A stretch of DNA of 64,000 bases from Bacteroidota bacterium (GCA_018829205.1 JAHJUE010000029.1:62001-126000), one strand, 5' to 3'. Positions 1 to 10,126 are shown, counted from the first letter of the stretch. The notes: generated by a model from the letters alone, not told the origin. Numbers and translations are program-made.

Positions 1-43
1 GTATATTTTTCAATTTTAAAACTGATTATGCAACGATTAAATA

Positions 44-724
44 TTATTTAGTCAATTCAAGAAGAATCAGTTTTTTACCTTTTTGATTTCTGACATTATT
101 AGGTTTATATGAAAGTTCAAACACGGTTGATTTTTTTATATATGCTTTATATTTCATTTCCGCCGTTTGGAATTCAGAGTCAAGATCACCGCCTTTAACC
201 GCAATAATAAATGCTTTATCTTTAATAAGCGGAATTGAATATCTAAAAAGAATTATTAACGGTACGGTTGCCCGGCTGACAATTAAATCAAATGAGTCTT
301 TGTGTTTTTCTTTAAACTCCGGACTTTCTACTCTATTATTTTCAGCAACAACATTGCTTAATCGAAGGTGTTTAATAAATCCTTGAACGGCTTCAATTTT
401 TTTAGCCGTAGAATCAGCCAAAACTCCCCGCATTAATGGACGCATAATTGCAAGAGGAATTCCCGGGAAACCGCCCCCTGTTCCAATATCAAGAAACTTA
501 TTAACTTTTTCGGGGAGATATTCCGAAATTAGAGAAGAAATAAAAATATGATTTTCCACAATTTTTGTTATATCGCGGCGTGAGATTAAATTTACACTTT
601 CATTTTTTTCCGTTACAAGAGATGCAAAATGCGCAAGCCTTTCAATTTGATATTCATCGGGATTAAGGCTGTTTTCCCAAAATAACATTTTCAGTTCGCG
701 TAAATACTGTTCTTGTTGATCCAA
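44..724 (-). CDS. rsmG: 16S rRNA (guanine527-N7)-methyltransferase RsmG
   Basis: This enzyme methylates N7 of G527 in 16S rRNA using S-adenosylmethionine, in the cytoplasm. The 226-residue length is normal for RsmG (GidB). The SAM-binding glycine loop GTGGGFPG is at residues 81-88, and the family stretch NLISRRD lies at about 45-51. The start is TTG, chosen because GAGGT sits about seven bases upstream and no better ATG is near. It lies 16 bp after the mnmG stop on the same strand, so mnmE-mnmG-rsmG probably form one transcription unit, an arrangement common near bacterial origins. The 43 bases beyond its stop hold nothing I recognise. Confidence 0.95.
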   Translation of the reverse strand: MDQQEQYLRELKMLFWENSLNPDEYQIERLAHFASLVTEKNESVNLISRRDITKIVENHIFISSLISEYLPEKVNKFLDIGTGGGFPGIPLAIMRPLMRGVLADSTAKKIEAVQGFIKHLRLSNVVAENNRVESPEFKEKHKDSFDLIVSRATVPLIILFRYSIPLIKDKAFIIAVKGGDLDSEFQTAEMKYKAYIKKSTVFELSYKPNNVRNQKGKKLILLELTK

Positions 725-740
725 AAAAAGACCTCGAAAA

Positions 741-2618
741 TTAGTTTCTTAAATATACTAATAAAATTGAAATATCTGAAGGCGAAACACCTGAAATTCT
801 AGATGCCTGCCCAATTGACCGCGGTTTAATTTTTGATAATTTTTCGCGGCCCTCACGTGAAATAGAGTTTATATTTAAATAATCAAAGCTGCTAGGTATT
901 TCTTGATTCTCTAATTTTTCCATTCTTGCTATTAATTCCATTTGACGTTTTATATATCCTTCAAACTTAAACTCTATTTCTACTTGTTCTAAAGCTTTTA
1001 GATCGGATTTTAAGTTGTTAACTACCGGGTGTTCATTTTCATCAATTCTATCTAAAAGATCGTTAAGATTTATATTGGGTCGTTTTACAAGGTTGTTTAT
1101 AGGCTGCACCTGATCAATTTCTGCAGAACCATTTTCCTGTAAAAGTTGATTTACTTTATTTGGGTGAAGTTTTATTCCGCTTAATTCAGCGGAACTTTTT
1201 ATAATTAATTTTTCCCGTTCAATTAATTCTTCAAAAAGATCTTGTGAAATTAATCCCAGTTCATACCCTTTTTTTAATAATCTTCTATCGGCATTATCCT
1301 GACGTAAAAGGAGTCTATGCTCAGCGCGCGAAGTAAACATTCTATAAGGTTCTAGAGTTGATTTTCCAACAAGATCGTCAATTAAAACTCCAATGTATGC
1401 TTCGCTTCTTTTAAGTATAAAATCTTCTTTTCCCTGTATTTTTAATGCCGCGTTTATTCCGGCCATTAATCCCTGTCCGGCGGCTTCTTCATATCCTGAA
1501 GTTCCGTTTATTTGTCCGGCAAAATATAATCCTTTAATTAATTTTGTTTCCAATGTTAGGTCAACCTGGTAAGGCGGAAAATAATCATACTCAACCGCGT
1601 AGGCAGGACGTACCATTTCGGAATTTTCCAAACCTTTAATTTTATGAAGAGCTTCAAGCTGAATTTCTACCGGCAAAGAAGAAGAAAATCCGTTTAAATA
1701 AATTAATGGATCATCTAAACCTTCGGGCTCAATAAAAAGCTGATGCCGGGGTTTATCTGCAAACCTAACAATTTTGTCCTCTATAGAGGGACAATATCTG
1801 GGTCCGGCGCCATTAATAATTCCTGTAAATAAAGGTGATCGGTCAAATCCTTTTTCAAGTATTTTATGAACCGCTTCATCAGTATAGGTAATATGACAGC
1901 TAATTTGTGGAAGATAAGGGAACAGTTTTTTATCGGTTCTTAAAGAAAATGGCTGAGGATTTTCGTCCCCGGGCTGTTCTTCGAGAATATCAAAATTAAT
2001 AGAATTTTTTAATATACGTGGAGGAGTTCCAGTTTTTAATCTTCCGGAAACAAATCCCATTTTCTGTAGTGATTCCGTTAATCCGGTTGAAGGATTCTCG
2101 CCAAATCTTCCTCCCTTTGTTGCGTTTAATCCAGTATGCATCAATCCGTTCATAAAGGTGCCCGAACATACAACAAGAGCTTTAGTTTTTATCTCTTCCC
2201 CTCTTAAAGTTTTTACTCCGACAATCTTTCTATTTTCCTCAACCGCGTCGATGACCGAGTCTTCAACTATTTCTATATTAGGAGTCGATTGCACTAAACG
2301 TGCAGCTTCTTCGGAGTATAATTTTCTATCGGATTGACATCTGCCGGCCCAAACGGCGGGACCTTTGGATTTATTTAAAATTCTGAACTGTATACCGGTT
2401 TTATCCGCTATGATTCCCATAACGCCGCCGAGAGCGTCTATTTCATGCACAAGGTGACCTTTTGCGCTCCCTCCTATTGCCGGGTTACAGGACATTCGTC
2501 CAATGGCATTTTTATCCATTGTGACCATTGCAACCGAACAACCCATTTTTGCCGCCGCAACTGCCGCTTCAATTCCGGCATGACCGCCGCCAACGACAAT
2601 TATATCAAATTCTCTCAT
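741..2618 (-). CDS. mnmG: tRNA uridine-34 carboxymethylaminomethyl modification enzyme MnmG
   Basis: MnmG (GidA) works with MnmE to add the carboxymethylaminomethyl group to U34 of certain tRNAs, using FAD, NADH and methylene-tetrahydrofolate. The 625-residue length matches the family. The FAD-binding loop GGGHAG is at residues 10-15. The conserved [11 protein letters not shown] segment with its catalytic cysteine, and the [12 protein letters not shown] motif near the second flavin site, are both visible. The C-terminal helical domain that contacts MnmE is present to the end. The partner gene mnmE lies 212 bp upstream on the same strand, separated by a region with two parS-like sites. Confidence 0.97.
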   Translation of the reverse strand: MREFDIIVVGGGHAGIEAAVAAAKMGCSVAMVTMDKNAIGRMSCNPAIGGSAKGHLVHEIDALGGVMGIIADKTGIQFRILNKSKGPAVWAGRCQSDRKLYSEEAARLVQSTPNIEIVEDSVIDAVEENRKIVGVKTLRGEEIKTKALVVCSGTFMNGLMHTGLNATKGGRFGENPSTGLTESLQKMGFVSGRLKTGTPPRILKNSINFDILEEQPGDENPQPFSLRTDKKLFPYLPQISCHITYTDEAVHKILEKGFDRSPLFTGIINGAGPRYCPSIEDKIVRFADKPRHQLFIEPEGLDDPLIYLNGFSSSLPVEIQLEALHKIKGLENSEMVRPAYAVEYDYFPPYQVDLTLETKLIKGLYFAGQINGTSGYEEAAGQGLMAGINAALKIQGKEDFILKRSEAYIGVLIDDLVGKSTLEPYRMFTSRAEHRLLLRQDNADRRLLKKGYELGLISQDLFEELIEREKLIIKSSAELSGIKLHPNKVNQLLQENGSAEIDQVQPINNLVKRPNINLNDLLDRIDENEHPVVNNLKSDLKALEQVEIEFKFEGYIKRQMELIARMEKLENQEIPSSFDYLNINSISREGREKLSKIKPRSIGQASRISGVSPSDISILLVYLRN

Positions 2619-2640
2619 TATTCTATTTTATTACCTTTCC

Positions 2641-2659
2641 GGCTTCGATTAACGAAGCC
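2641..2659. repeat. Perfect 7-bp hairpin left of parS-like site 1
   Basis: GGCTTCG and CGAAGCC pair around a five-base ATTAA loop. No U-run follows on either strand, so this is not a classical terminator. It ends four bases before the first parS-like site, and the same hairpin-then-parS order recurs at 2778-2813. Confidence 0.75.
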
Positions 2660-2663
2660 CATT

Positions 2664-2679
2664 GGTTTCACGTGAAACA
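2664..2679. promoter_or_regulatory. parS-like centromere site 1 (ParB binding)
   Basis: The 16-mer GGTTTCACGTGAAACA differs from the ideal palindrome TGTTTCACGTGAAACA only at its first base. The inner 14 bases are a perfect palindrome. This is the conserved chromosomal parS sequence that ParB binds and spreads from in most bacteria. The setting between mnmG and mnmE, genes often near oriC, supports the call. parA and parB are not in the window. Confidence 0.85.
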
Positions 2680-2777
2680 TTTATGCTAATTGCGGGAAAT
2701 TTTGAATGCTCAATTATGAATATTAAATAAAAGTATAAATTTTTTCATTCAACATGTAGCATTTATAATTTAACATT

Positions 2778-2796
2778 CCGCAACCCTTTGTTGCGG
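2778..2796. repeat. Perfect 7-bp hairpin left of parS-like site 2
   Basis: CCGCAAC and GTTGCGG flank a five-base CCTTT loop. The sequence differs from the hairpin at 2641-2659, but the placement is the same, ending one base before a parS-like 16-mer. There is no U-run on either strand. Confidence 0.75.
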
Positions 2797-2797
2797 C

Positions 2798-2813
2798 TGT
2801 TTCACGTGGAACA
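2798..2813. promoter_or_regulatory. parS-like centromere site 2 (ParB binding)
   Basis: TGTTTCACGTGGAACA reads TGTTCCACGTGAAACA on the other strand, a full match to the widely used parS consensus TGTTNCACGTGAAACA. It lies 134 bp from site 1 and 18 bp beyond the mnmE stop. Two sites so close together in a gene-free gap are very unlikely by chance. Confidence 0.9.
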
Positions 2814-2830
2814 ATATTTTTTTACTAAAA

Positions 2831-4192
2831 CTATTTGCCGATACAAAATTTCATAAAAATATTATTTAAAATATCATCAGAAGTAACCTTACCGATTATT
2901 TCCCCCAGAGAGCTTTCCGCATTTCTTAAATCCACGGAAATAAATTCACCGCTCATTTTATCATTTATGGATTGTTTCGCATTAATTAAAAACTCTTTCG
3001 ATTTTTCAAGCGCGTAAAAATGCCGGGTATTAGAAACGACTGCTGTTTTTTCGCTATAAGATTTTGAACCTACTACCATTTCTTTCATTTTAAAAAAAAG
3101 TTTATCAATTCCCTGTCCGGTTAAAGCAGAAATTTTTACATCAGCTTCAAATGAAATATTGTTTTGAATATCAATTTTATTTACAACTGTGAGAATTCTT
3201 TCCTTTTTAGACAACCCTAATAATTCTTCATAAAGATCATTTCCGAATCCGGTTAATACATCATTTATAAAAATTACAATATCAGCGTTTTTCACGGAAT
3301 CCCGGCTTCTGATTACCCCCTCTTTTTCAATTGCATCTTCAGTTAATCTAATACCGGCAGTATCTGAAATTCTGAACAATATTCCGTCTACAGATATTTC
3401 TTCTTTTATAACATCCCTTGTCGTACCTGGAATTTCACTTACAATGGCACGGGATTCTTTTACCAGATAATTTAACAATGATGATTTCCCAACATTCGGT
3501 TTTCCGACAAGAGCAACATTTACACCGTCCCGAATTATTTTGCCGAATGAATATGTTGAAAGAAGAATATCAATTTCATCGATAATAACATTAATATTTT
3601 TAATGATTTGCTGAAGCGACATAAATTCAACATCCTCTTCGGCAAAGTCCAGTTCTAATTCAATTAGAGATGATGTATTTATCAGCATATCCCGCAATGA
3701 ATCTACTTTTTGGGATAAAAGGCCATCCAGCTGATTTCTTGCTCCGCGCAGTGAAGCTTCAGTTCTTGAATTAATTACATCAATTACAGCTTCTGCTTGG
3801 GCTAAATCAATTTTGCCGTTTAAAAATGCCCGTTTTGTGAACTCGCCTGGTTCAGCCAGACGGACATTATGTCTTATTAATAAGGAAATAATTTTTTCAA
3901 CAATTAAAGGACTTCCGTGAGTGCTGATTTCAACCGAATCTTCGCCGGTATATGAATTTGGGTTATGATACACTGAAACAAGTACATCATCAATGACTTC
4001 ATTATTAATGTTTATTTTTCCGTAATGAATAGTATGTGATAACGCATCAGAAATTTTTATTCCGCCCTTAAAAATAGAATCGACCGAATCAAAACTTGCA
4101 GGTCCGCTTACACGAATCACAGAAATCGCACCTACTCCGGCCGGTGTTGCAAGGGCAGTAATTGTATCGTCATTTAAGAAAAGATCAGTCAT
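2831..4192 (-). CDS. mnmE: tRNA modification GTPase MnmE
   Basis: MnmE (TrmE) is the GTPase partner of MnmG in U34 modification of tRNA. The 453-residue protein has the expected order: an N-terminal tetrahydrofolate-binding domain (about 1-120), helical segments, an inserted G domain with GKPNVGKSS (G1), DTAG (G3) and NKID (G4), and a C-terminus ending in FCIGK, whose cysteine is conserved across the family. Translation starts at ATG. It is the first gene of the mnmE-mnmG-rsmG group. Sequence and length are ordinary for the family. Confidence 0.97.
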   Translation of the reverse strand: MTDLFLNDDTITALATPAGVGAISVIRVSGPASFDSVDSIFKGGIKISDALSHTIHYGKININNEVIDDVLVSVYHNPNSYTGEDSVEISTHGSPLIVEKIISLLIRHNVRLAEPGEFTKRAFLNGKIDLAQAEAVIDVINSRTEASLRGARNQLDGLLSQKVDSLRDMLINTSSLIELELDFAEEDVEFMSLQQIIKNINVIIDEIDILLSTYSFGKIIRDGVNVALVGKPNVGKSSLLNYLVKESRAIVSEIPGTTRDVIKEEISVDGILFRISDTAGIRLTEDAIEKEGVIRSRDSVKNADIVIFINDVLTGFGNDLYEELLGLSKKERILTVVNKIDIQNNISFEADVKISALTGQGIDKLFFKMKEMVVGSKSYSEKTAVVSNTRHFYALEKSKEFLINAKQSINDKMSGEFISVDLRNAESSLGEIIGKVTSDDILNNIFMKFCIGK

Positions 4193-4386
4193 TGTAACAA
4201 TCTAAATTATTTAAATTGAATGTTGTTTCTATTAATTAAAAAAATGAAACCCTAAATTTACAAAAAAGAAGTTGTTAAAGCAACTGCGGATAATAGTTAA
4301 CTTATTTTATGGAAATGAGTTAGAGGGATATTGTTTAGTGAGACTCAATAAAAGAAGTTTATTAAAATAAAATTAGAAAATGGAAA

Positions 4387-4402
4387 CTGCCGGCATAGGC
4401 AG
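4387..4402. repeat. CTGCCGGC-type palindromic mini-repeat
   Basis: CTGCCGGCATAGGCAG is a short hairpin (CTGCC/GGCAG) in the gap between mnmE and the glycoside hydrolase. A near-identical core, CTGCCGGCGAGGCAG, is inserted inside the broken tRNA at 57476-57496, so the two are copies of one dispersed element. The rest of the 236-bp gap (4193-4428) is AT-rich with nothing else I recognise. Confidence 0.6.
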
Positions 4403-4428
4403 GTTCTATTTCAGTTCATACTTGATTG

Positions 4429-6273
4429 TTATAATTCTATCTGAAAAACATTAATCCCTGGATTAATCTCTTTATCAAATTCTTTTTCGTTTATAAAAAT
4501 TTTCAAATTAAATTTACTTTTGCTGTTTATTAAAAATTCATAAACATCACTTTTGGGAGTACAGATTAAACTAATTTTTTCTTTCCCGAAATTTATATTT
4601 TTTATTCCGTGTTTATCGCTTCTATGAATTCTCCAAACAATTTCATTAGCAGGAAAATCAATATTAATTCCAATAATATTTTCAATAAGTAATGATATAG
4701 GACCTAATCCCGACCAACCTACAAAATCCTGGCGGCTGTAAAACGTATTATCCCACCGTGTAGCGGGAGTTAAAAACTCAGGAGAGTAGCATTCCCAAAT
4801 TGTTTTGTAATCATCATTATATCTTTCTTCAAACGCAACTTTTTCCTCATCGGGTTTAAAGTTAGAATAAACATAATAGATATTTTTTAAATGATTTTCT
4901 GAAATTTGATATGCCGTTAAGTGTTCATTATATTTTTCCAAACCCTTGACTGCCATATAATTTGTCGGAGCCCAAACACTTCCCCTCCAATAATGCCCTT
5001 TAATATCATATGAAGGATCGTCATAAGATAAAGAAGGAATAAGATGCGGTCTCCAAAACTCGGTCGGATTTATTAAATGTTTTTTTAATTCCTGGAATCT
5101 TTTATTATCCGCGACTTCAGAAACTAAGGTCCAAAATGTTCCGATATGTTTTGTAGAACTAAGTGTTCCGTCCTGTTTAAAGTCGTAATAGAATCCCTCG
5201 TCTTCGTTCCAGCAGTTATAATTAATTATCATTTTTAAGTTCTGATAATTATCAAAAAACACCTGTTTTATTAAATCCTTATTTAATATATCCGCGATCT
5301 CAGAAATGCATTTTGCAGCAAGCGCCTGTTGTGCAGTCATATCAATCCAGCCCCCTTTATCCACACCATCTCTCGGAGTATTGTCCATTCCGCTTCCCAG
5401 CTGGGTATTATAATACAAACCGTTTCCCCATTTCGAGCGCATATTTTTTTCAATCCACGAATAATATTTTACAAGCACTGGAAGTACATTCTCAAGTCTG
5501 TTTTTATCGCCGTTTAATTTATAATTCTTTAATTCAATCCACGCGAATAGAGGCGGGTTTACCATCGGTTCGTCGTTTGTGGGTTCATTAGCAATTTGTC
5601 CGGAGCTTTCCCAATAAACTCTTTGAATATAACCGTCTTCTCTTTGTTTATTATAAAAATTATCCAACGACTGCATAGCAGGAAAAAGATCGGCGGCGTA
5701 AATTCCGAAAGCCGCCATAAAATTTGTATCCCATTGATAAATCAGTTCGTTAAATCCTTCATCCATATAATATTTTGCAAAACCGTTTATATTATTTCCT
5801 CTTGAAATTTTATTCCATGCCGTTTCCCATGCGGCGTAGTATAGCTCAATCCAGTCCGGGTTATTCTCTAATATGGGTTCAGGTAAATATTTAATTGGAA
5901 GTTTAACGCTGTTTCTTTTTCTTTTGGGTATGGGAGGATCACCGACTTTTAAAATTGAGTTAAAACTATTACCGCCATCATTAATTTTCCAATCATTAGG
6001 GGGATCTGGTATCCAATTGCTATCAACAACAAGTTTATAATAATAATAACCGGGATCTAAATAAATATCGGTTTTCCATAAAGAGTCTTTTTTTATTAAA
6101 GGATTTGTCTCGGAATTCCAATTATTAAAACTTCCGGCAACGGATACTTTTTTTGCTTTTGAATCGGTAAATTTGAGTGAGACTTTTACCGGCAGGTATT
6201 GGGCGGATAAATTGATAAATAAACTTGAAGAGAAAATTAAGCATACTGTAAAAATTAAGCTTCTTTTCTTCAT
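4429..6273 (-). CDS. Secreted glycoside hydrolase with N-terminal CBM48-like domain
   Basis: The 614-residue protein starts with a signal peptide (about 1-24, ending LSAQ). Next is a CBM48/AMPK-type glycogen-binding fold (about 27-112) with VAGSFNNWN at 45-53 and a GYYYYKLVVD strand followed by WIPDP. The remainder (about 140-600) resembles the (alpha/alpha)6-barrel of trehalase, GH63 and MGH1-like hydrolases: QWDTNFMAAFG, NPPLFAWIE, GMDNTPRDG, HYWRGSVWAPTNY and the late WDNTFYSRQDFVGWSGLGP are the kind of aromatic and acidic motifs seen there. I infer an exported alpha-glucosidase or trehalase-like enzyme acting on glucans. The exact substrate and catalytic acids cannot be fixed by reading. 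It stands alone on the minus strand, divergent from clpB. Confidence 0.8.
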   Translation of the reverse strand: MKKRSLIFTVCLIFSSSLFINLSAQYLPVKVSLKFTDSKAKKVSVAGSFNNWNSETNPLIKKDSLWKTDIYLDPGYYYYKLVVDSNWIPDPPNDWKINDGGNSFNSILKVGDPPIPKRKRNSVKLPIKYLPEPILENNPDWIELYYAAWETAWNKISRGNNINGFAKYYMDEGFNELIYQWDTNFMAAFGIYAADLFPAMQSLDNFYNKQREDGYIQRVYWESSGQIANEPTNDEPMVNPPLFAWIELKNYKLNGDKNRLENVLPVLVKYYSWIEKNMRSKWGNGLYYNTQLGSGMDNTPRDGVDKGGWIDMTAQQALAAKCISEIADILNKDLIKQVFFDNYQNLKMIINYNCWNEDEGFYYDFKQDGTLSSTKHIGTFWTLVSEVADNKRFQELKKHLINPTEFWRPHLIPSLSYDDPSYDIKGHYWRGSVWAPTNYMAVKGLEKYNEHLTAYQISENHLKNIYYVYSNFKPDEEKVAFEERYNDDYKTIWECYSPEFLTPATRWDNTFYSRQDFVGWSGLGPISLLIENIIGINIDFPANEIVWRIHRSDKHGIKNINFGKEKISLICTPKSDVYEFLINSKSKFNLKIFINEKEFDKEINPGINVFQIEL

Positions 6274-6400
6274 AATAATTTACTATTGTTATTTGGTAAA
6301 GCATAAGATAACAAAATTTTACAAAGAAACTTTTGATTTAAAATAATTGTAATATGCCTTAATTTAATAAAGAGAAAAATGAATATACGGGGTAATAAAT

Positions 6401-9022
6401 ATGGCATTTAATTTTAATAAGCTTACGGTAAAGGCACAGGAAACGATTCAAGACGCGGTAGAAATTGCTCAGAATTATAATAATCAGGTTGTAGAGCCTG
6501 AACATATTTTAGCCGCGATGCTGCAGGACCCTACGAGCGTTGCTGTTTCATTAATTCAGAAAGTAGGAACGGATATAAACAGAATGAAAATAAAAACCGG
6601 CGAACTACTTGAAAATCTTCCCAAGGTAACGGGAGCCGGTGTTGGCAACCAGCAGCTTTCAATGAACAGCGCAAAACTTTTGGATGCATCCTCCGAAGAA
6701 GCTAAAAACTTAAAAGATGAATATGTTTCAGGCGAACATATACTACTCGCTTTTACTTTGGATAAAGGAAATACCGGAAAAATATTTAAAGATAACGGAA
6801 TCACAAAAGAAATAATTTTATCAGCATTAAAAGATATACGCGGCACGCAAAGAGTAACCTCGCAAAATCCGGAAGATACATATCAATCATTAAAAAAGTA
6901 CGGTCGTGATTTAAATGAACTAGCGAAGTCGAATAAACTTGATCCTGTAATAGGACGCGATGAAGAAATTAGAAGAGTACTACAGGTTTTAACTCGAAGG
7001 ACAAAAAATAATCCCGTATTAATCGGTGAACCGGGAGTCGGAAAAACTGCGATTGCAGAAGGCATTGCTCATAGAATTATTTCGGGAGACGTACCGGATA
7101 ATTTAAAATCAAAAAGGATTGTTTCGCTTGATATGGGAGCCCTTGTTGCCGGTACTCAATTTCGCGGCCAGTTTGAAGAACGATTAAAAGCAGTTGTTAA
7201 AGAGGTTCAGGAATCCGCCGGTGAAATAATTTTATTTATTGATGAACTTCATTTGTTAGTCGGGGCCGGGAAAACAGACGGCGCGATGGACGCGGCGAAT
7301 ATTTTAAAACCTGCCCTTGCCCGGGGTGAATTGCATGCGGTAGGAGCAACAACATTAAAAGAATACAAAAAATATATTGAAAAGGACGCCGCGCTTGAAA
7401 GAAGATTCCAGCCTGTAATTGTTCAAGAACCAAACGAAGAGGATGCAATTTCAATATTGCGGGGACTAAAAGAACGTTATGAAGTTCATCACGGCGTGCG
7501 TATAACCGACGGTGCAATTGTTGCCGCTGTGCAATTGTCAAACAGATATATAACCGATAGATTTTTACCTGATAAAGCCATTGATTTGATTGACGAAGCG
7601 GCATCAAAATTAAGAATTGAAATCGACTCAATGCCGGAAGAACTTGATGTTTTAGAACGGAAAATCAAACAGCTCGAAATAGAAAGAGAAGCGTTAAAAA
7701 TTGAAAAAGATGATGACTCGGCAAAACGGCTCGGAGAACTAAAAAAAGAATTAAGCGATTTTGAAGAAGAAAGAAATTCCCTGCGCGGGCATTGGAAACT
7801 TGAAAAAGATAAGATTCAGAAAATCAGGCAAATGAAAAGCGATATCGAAAAAGCAAAATCGGATGCAGAAAAATTTGAACGTGAGGGTAATCTGGGTAAG
7901 GTTGCAGAACTTCGTTACGGTGTAATTAATGAATTTGAAAGAAAGCTGAAAAATGAAACCGACGAATTGAATAAATTTCAAATGACAAAAAGAATGTTAA
8001 AGGAAGAAGTTGAAGCGGAGGATATTGCCGAAGTTGTAGCAAAATGGACAGGCATTCCCGTAAGCAGAATGCTTGAAAGCGAAAGAACAAAATTAGTAAA
8101 ACTGGAAGATGAGCTTCACAAAAGAGTAATTGGGCAGGAAGACGCCGTTTCCGCAGTAGCAAACTCAATTAGAAGATCAAGAGCTGGAATGCAGGATGCC
8201 GACCGTCCGATAGGCTCATTTATTTTTATAGGAACCACGGGCGTAGGAAAAACAGAATTAGCCCGCGCGCTTGCCGATTATTTGTTTAATGATTCACACG
8301 CAATGATAAGAATTGATATGTCCGAATATATGGAGAAATTTTCGGTATCGCGTTTAATCGGAGCTCCTCCCGGCTACGTAGGTTACGAAGAAGGCGGACA
8401 ATTAACCGAAGCCGTTAGAAGAAAACCTTATTCGGTTGTTCTTCTTGATGAAATAGAAAAAGCGCATCCGGAAGTTTTTAATATTCTTCTTCAGGTTTTG
8501 GATGAAGGAAGATTAACCGACAACCAGGGCAGAACTGTAGATTTTAAAAACACAATTATAATTATGACAAGCAATCTCGGTTCGCATTTGATCCAGGAAA
8601 GACTGGAAAACTTTTCCGAAGACAATTTTGAAAGTGTTTTGGGAGAGCTAAGATCAAAACTGAGCGAACTTTTGCGCAATACGATACGCCCCGAATTTCT
8701 AAACAGAATAGACGAAATTGTTTTATTCAAACCGCTTCTAAAATCGGAATTAAAAAAGATAATTGACCTGCAGCTGCAGAGGGTAGGCAAAATGCTTAAC
8801 GATAAAGGAATGTTTTTGGAAGTTACTGAAGACGTAAAGGAATATATACTTCAAATTGGTTACGATGTTACATACGGTGCGCGTCCGCTGAAACGTACAA
8901 TACAAAAGCATCTAATTAATCCTTTGTCAACGGAATTGTTGATGAATAATTATTCTCCCGGTGATACAATTTTAGTTTCTTATCCGGGTGGAGGGAGATT
9001 GGAGTTTTCGAAAAAACAATAA
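6401..9022 (+). CDS. clpB: ATP-dependent disaggregase ClpB
   Basis: ClpB is the cytoplasmic Hsp100 disaggregase that works with DnaK. The 873 residues cover the whole architecture: paired Clp N repeats (1-145), AAA domain 1 with Walker A GEPGVGKT at about 208-215, a long charged coiled-coil middle domain (about 400-530) that separates ClpB from ClpA and ClpC, AAA domain 2 with GTTGVGKT at about 611-618 and the pore segment GYVGYEEGG, and the D2-small domain ending in YPGG. No CIRCE-like inverted repeat is visible upstream. An intrinsic terminator follows at 9047-9084. Confidence 0.97.
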   Translation: MAFNFNKLTVKAQETIQDAVEIAQNYNNQVVEPEHILAAMLQDPTSVAVSLIQKVGTDINRMKIKTGELLENLPKVTGAGVGNQQLSMNSAKLLDASSEEAKNLKDEYVSGEHILLAFTLDKGNTGKIFKDNGITKEIILSALKDIRGTQRVTSQNPEDTYQSLKKYGRDLNELAKSNKLDPVIGRDEEIRRVLQVLTRRTKNNPVLIGEPGVGKTAIAEGIAHRIISGDVPDNLKSKRIVSLDMGALVAGTQFRGQFEERLKAVVKEVQESAGEIILFIDELHLLVGAGKTDGAMDAANILKPALARGELHAVGATTLKEYKKYIEKDAALERRFQPVIVQEPNEEDAISILRGLKERYEVHHGVRITDGAIVAAVQLSNRYITDRFLPDKAIDLIDEAASKLRIEIDSMPEELDVLERKIKQLEIEREALKIEKDDDSAKRLGELKKELSDFEEERNSLRGHWKLEKDKIQKIRQMKSDIEKAKSDAEKFEREGNLGKVAELRYGVINEFERKLKNETDELNKFQMTKRMLKEEVEAEDIAEVVAKWTGIPVSRMLESERTKLVKLEDELHKRVIGQEDAVSAVANSIRRSRAGMQDADRPIGSFIFIGTTGVGKTELARALADYLFNDSHAMIRIDMSEYMEKFSVSRLIGAPPGYVGYEEGGQLTEAVRRKPYSVVLLDEIEKAHPEVFNILLQVLDEGRLTDNQGRTVDFKNTIIIMTSNLGSHLIQERLENFSEDNFESVLGELRSKLSELLRNTIRPEFLNRIDEIVLFKPLLKSELKKIIDLQLQRVGKMLNDKGMFLEVTEDVKEYILQIGYDVTYGARPLKRTIQKHLINPLSTELLMNNYSPGDTILVSYPGGGRLEFSKKQ

Positions 9023-9046
9023 TTAATACAGATTAAGAAAAAGATT

Positions 9047-9084
9047 AAGAGTAAGATAAAATTAATGATCTTACTCTTTTTTTT
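9047..9084 (+). terminator. Intrinsic terminator after clpB
   Basis: AAGAGTAAGAT (9047-9057) pairs with ATCTTACTCTT (9068-9078), and a T-run follows directly. It lies 25 bp beyond the clpB stop, facing the convergent gene at 9145. Confidence 0.85.
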
Positions 9085-9144
9085 ATTTTAAATAAATCTG
9101 ATTTTGCAAAAGGTTTTAAATACTTAGAATTTCCTTATTATCAA

Positions 9145-9702
9145 TTAATACTTATATCCTTTCAATTCTTCTTCGCTGTAATCGACTCCCAATCCAAGCA
9201 CAATTCTGTTTACAAAATTGAAATAACTTACAATTAAGTTAATATTCAGAATATTTTCATCCGTAAAATCATGCAGTTTTAAATTCTCAATATCATTTTC
9301 ATTTACAGCGTTTGGCATTGTAGTAAGTTTCACCGCATAACTTAACATAGCCATTTGTTTTACAGAAAGATCAAGCTGTTTATAATCCTCAACAACTTTT
9401 TTTATTTTCTCTTTATCTTTCCAATAATGATTTAAAGCTTCCGCGTGATGATTAATACAATATCCGCATTCGTTAGCAGAAGAAACGACTACTGCAATTA
9501 ATTCGCAATCCTCTCTGCGCAATCCGGATTGACTGAACATAACCGATAAGTACAAATCCATATGTTCTTTCATTGCTTGAGGATTAAGGGAATGAATCTT
9601 CATTATATTTGAAAGTTTTCCGCGCGCAGAAGTTATTTCTTCATAAACTTCTTTTAGTTTACCTTCCGCATGTTGTTCGTCGATAATTTTTATCCAAGCC
9701 AT
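9145..9702 (-). CDS. AhpD-like / carboxymuconolactone decarboxylase family protein
   Basis: This 185-residue helical protein carries the AhpD-type redox centre: C79-G-Y-C82 followed by H86 within NECGYCINHHAEA. In AhpD that Cys pair and His act in peroxide reduction. The length and N-terminal AWIKIIDEQHAEGKL match the peroxidase-related branch of the family. It follows a 70-residue cysteine-containing gene by 28 bp on the same strand, so the two are probably co-transcribed. Its redox partner and substrate are not shown by the sequence. Confidence 0.85.
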   Translation of the reverse strand: MAWIKIIDEQHAEGKLKEVYEEITSARGKLSNIMKIHSLNPQAMKEHMDLYLSVMFSQSGLRREDCELIAVVVSSANECGYCINHHAEALNHYWKDKEKIKKVVEDYKQLDLSVKQMAMLSYAVKLTTMPNAVNENDIENLKLHDFTDENILNINLIVSYFNFVNRIVLGLGVDYSEEELKGYKY

Positions 9703-9730
9703 ATGCCCGCCATTTATAATTTAGAATTAG

Positions 9731-9943
9731 TTAACAGCACCCGCCGCCGTCATAAAAATAAGTAGATTCGGAAATATAAATATCTTCTCCTTTCAAACTC
9801 TTAAATGCCACCGCGGTTTTATCGCAAACTGCAAGCGGTTGGTTTTGCATTAGAATGTGACCTTTATTGTCGTCAAAGCATTCTTTATTACCGAAATAAA
9901 TTGCAGCCTTTCTTGTAAATATGCAAGTGCCGACTTCCGGCAT
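9731..9943 (-). CDS. Small protein ending in GGGCC (unknown function)
   Basis: The predicted product is 70 residues with six cysteines, including a vicinal pair as its last two residues after three glycines. An in-frame stop 27 bases upstream of the ATG supports this start. There is no signal peptide or membrane segment. It lies just upstream of, and on the same strand as, the AhpD-like gene, which suggests a thiol-redox or metal-linked role. I do not recognise the family. Bacterial small proteins with terminal Cys pairs often bind metals or form disulfides, but that is inference. The 183 bp upstream (9944-10126) contain nothing I can name. Confidence 0.65.
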   Translation of the reverse strand: MPEVGTCIFTRKAAIYFGNKECFDDNKGHILMQNQPLAVCDKTAVAFKSLKGEDIYISESTYFYDGGGCC

Positions 9944-10126
9944 TGAGTCTTTTATTGCGAAGATTTTTAATACTTAAAATAGTTAATAATTACCTTGTTT
10001 ATAATTGTGCGGATCCCAAATTCTTCAAAGTCGTTTTGCGCCTATTTCTATTTTTCCAAAACCAAGTGATTTGATTTTCTTAATCTACTCTTATAACTCT
10101 ATTGCATATTACTCTAATAAGATTTT

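Noticed and set aside
2445-2675. 76-codon plus-strand frame over the mnmG 5' end
   Set aside because: It is antisense to the conserved FAD-binding domain of mnmG and ends in the parS region. No independent support.
2641-2796. The two hairpins by the parS-like sites as intrinsic terminators of mnmE
   Set aside because: Neither is followed by a U-run on either strand, and one lies more than 150 bp from the mnmE stop.
7236-7631. 131-codon frame on the minus strand within clpB
   Set aside because: It overlaps the strongly conserved AAA domain 1 coding region of clpB and has no family pattern or ribosome-binding site.
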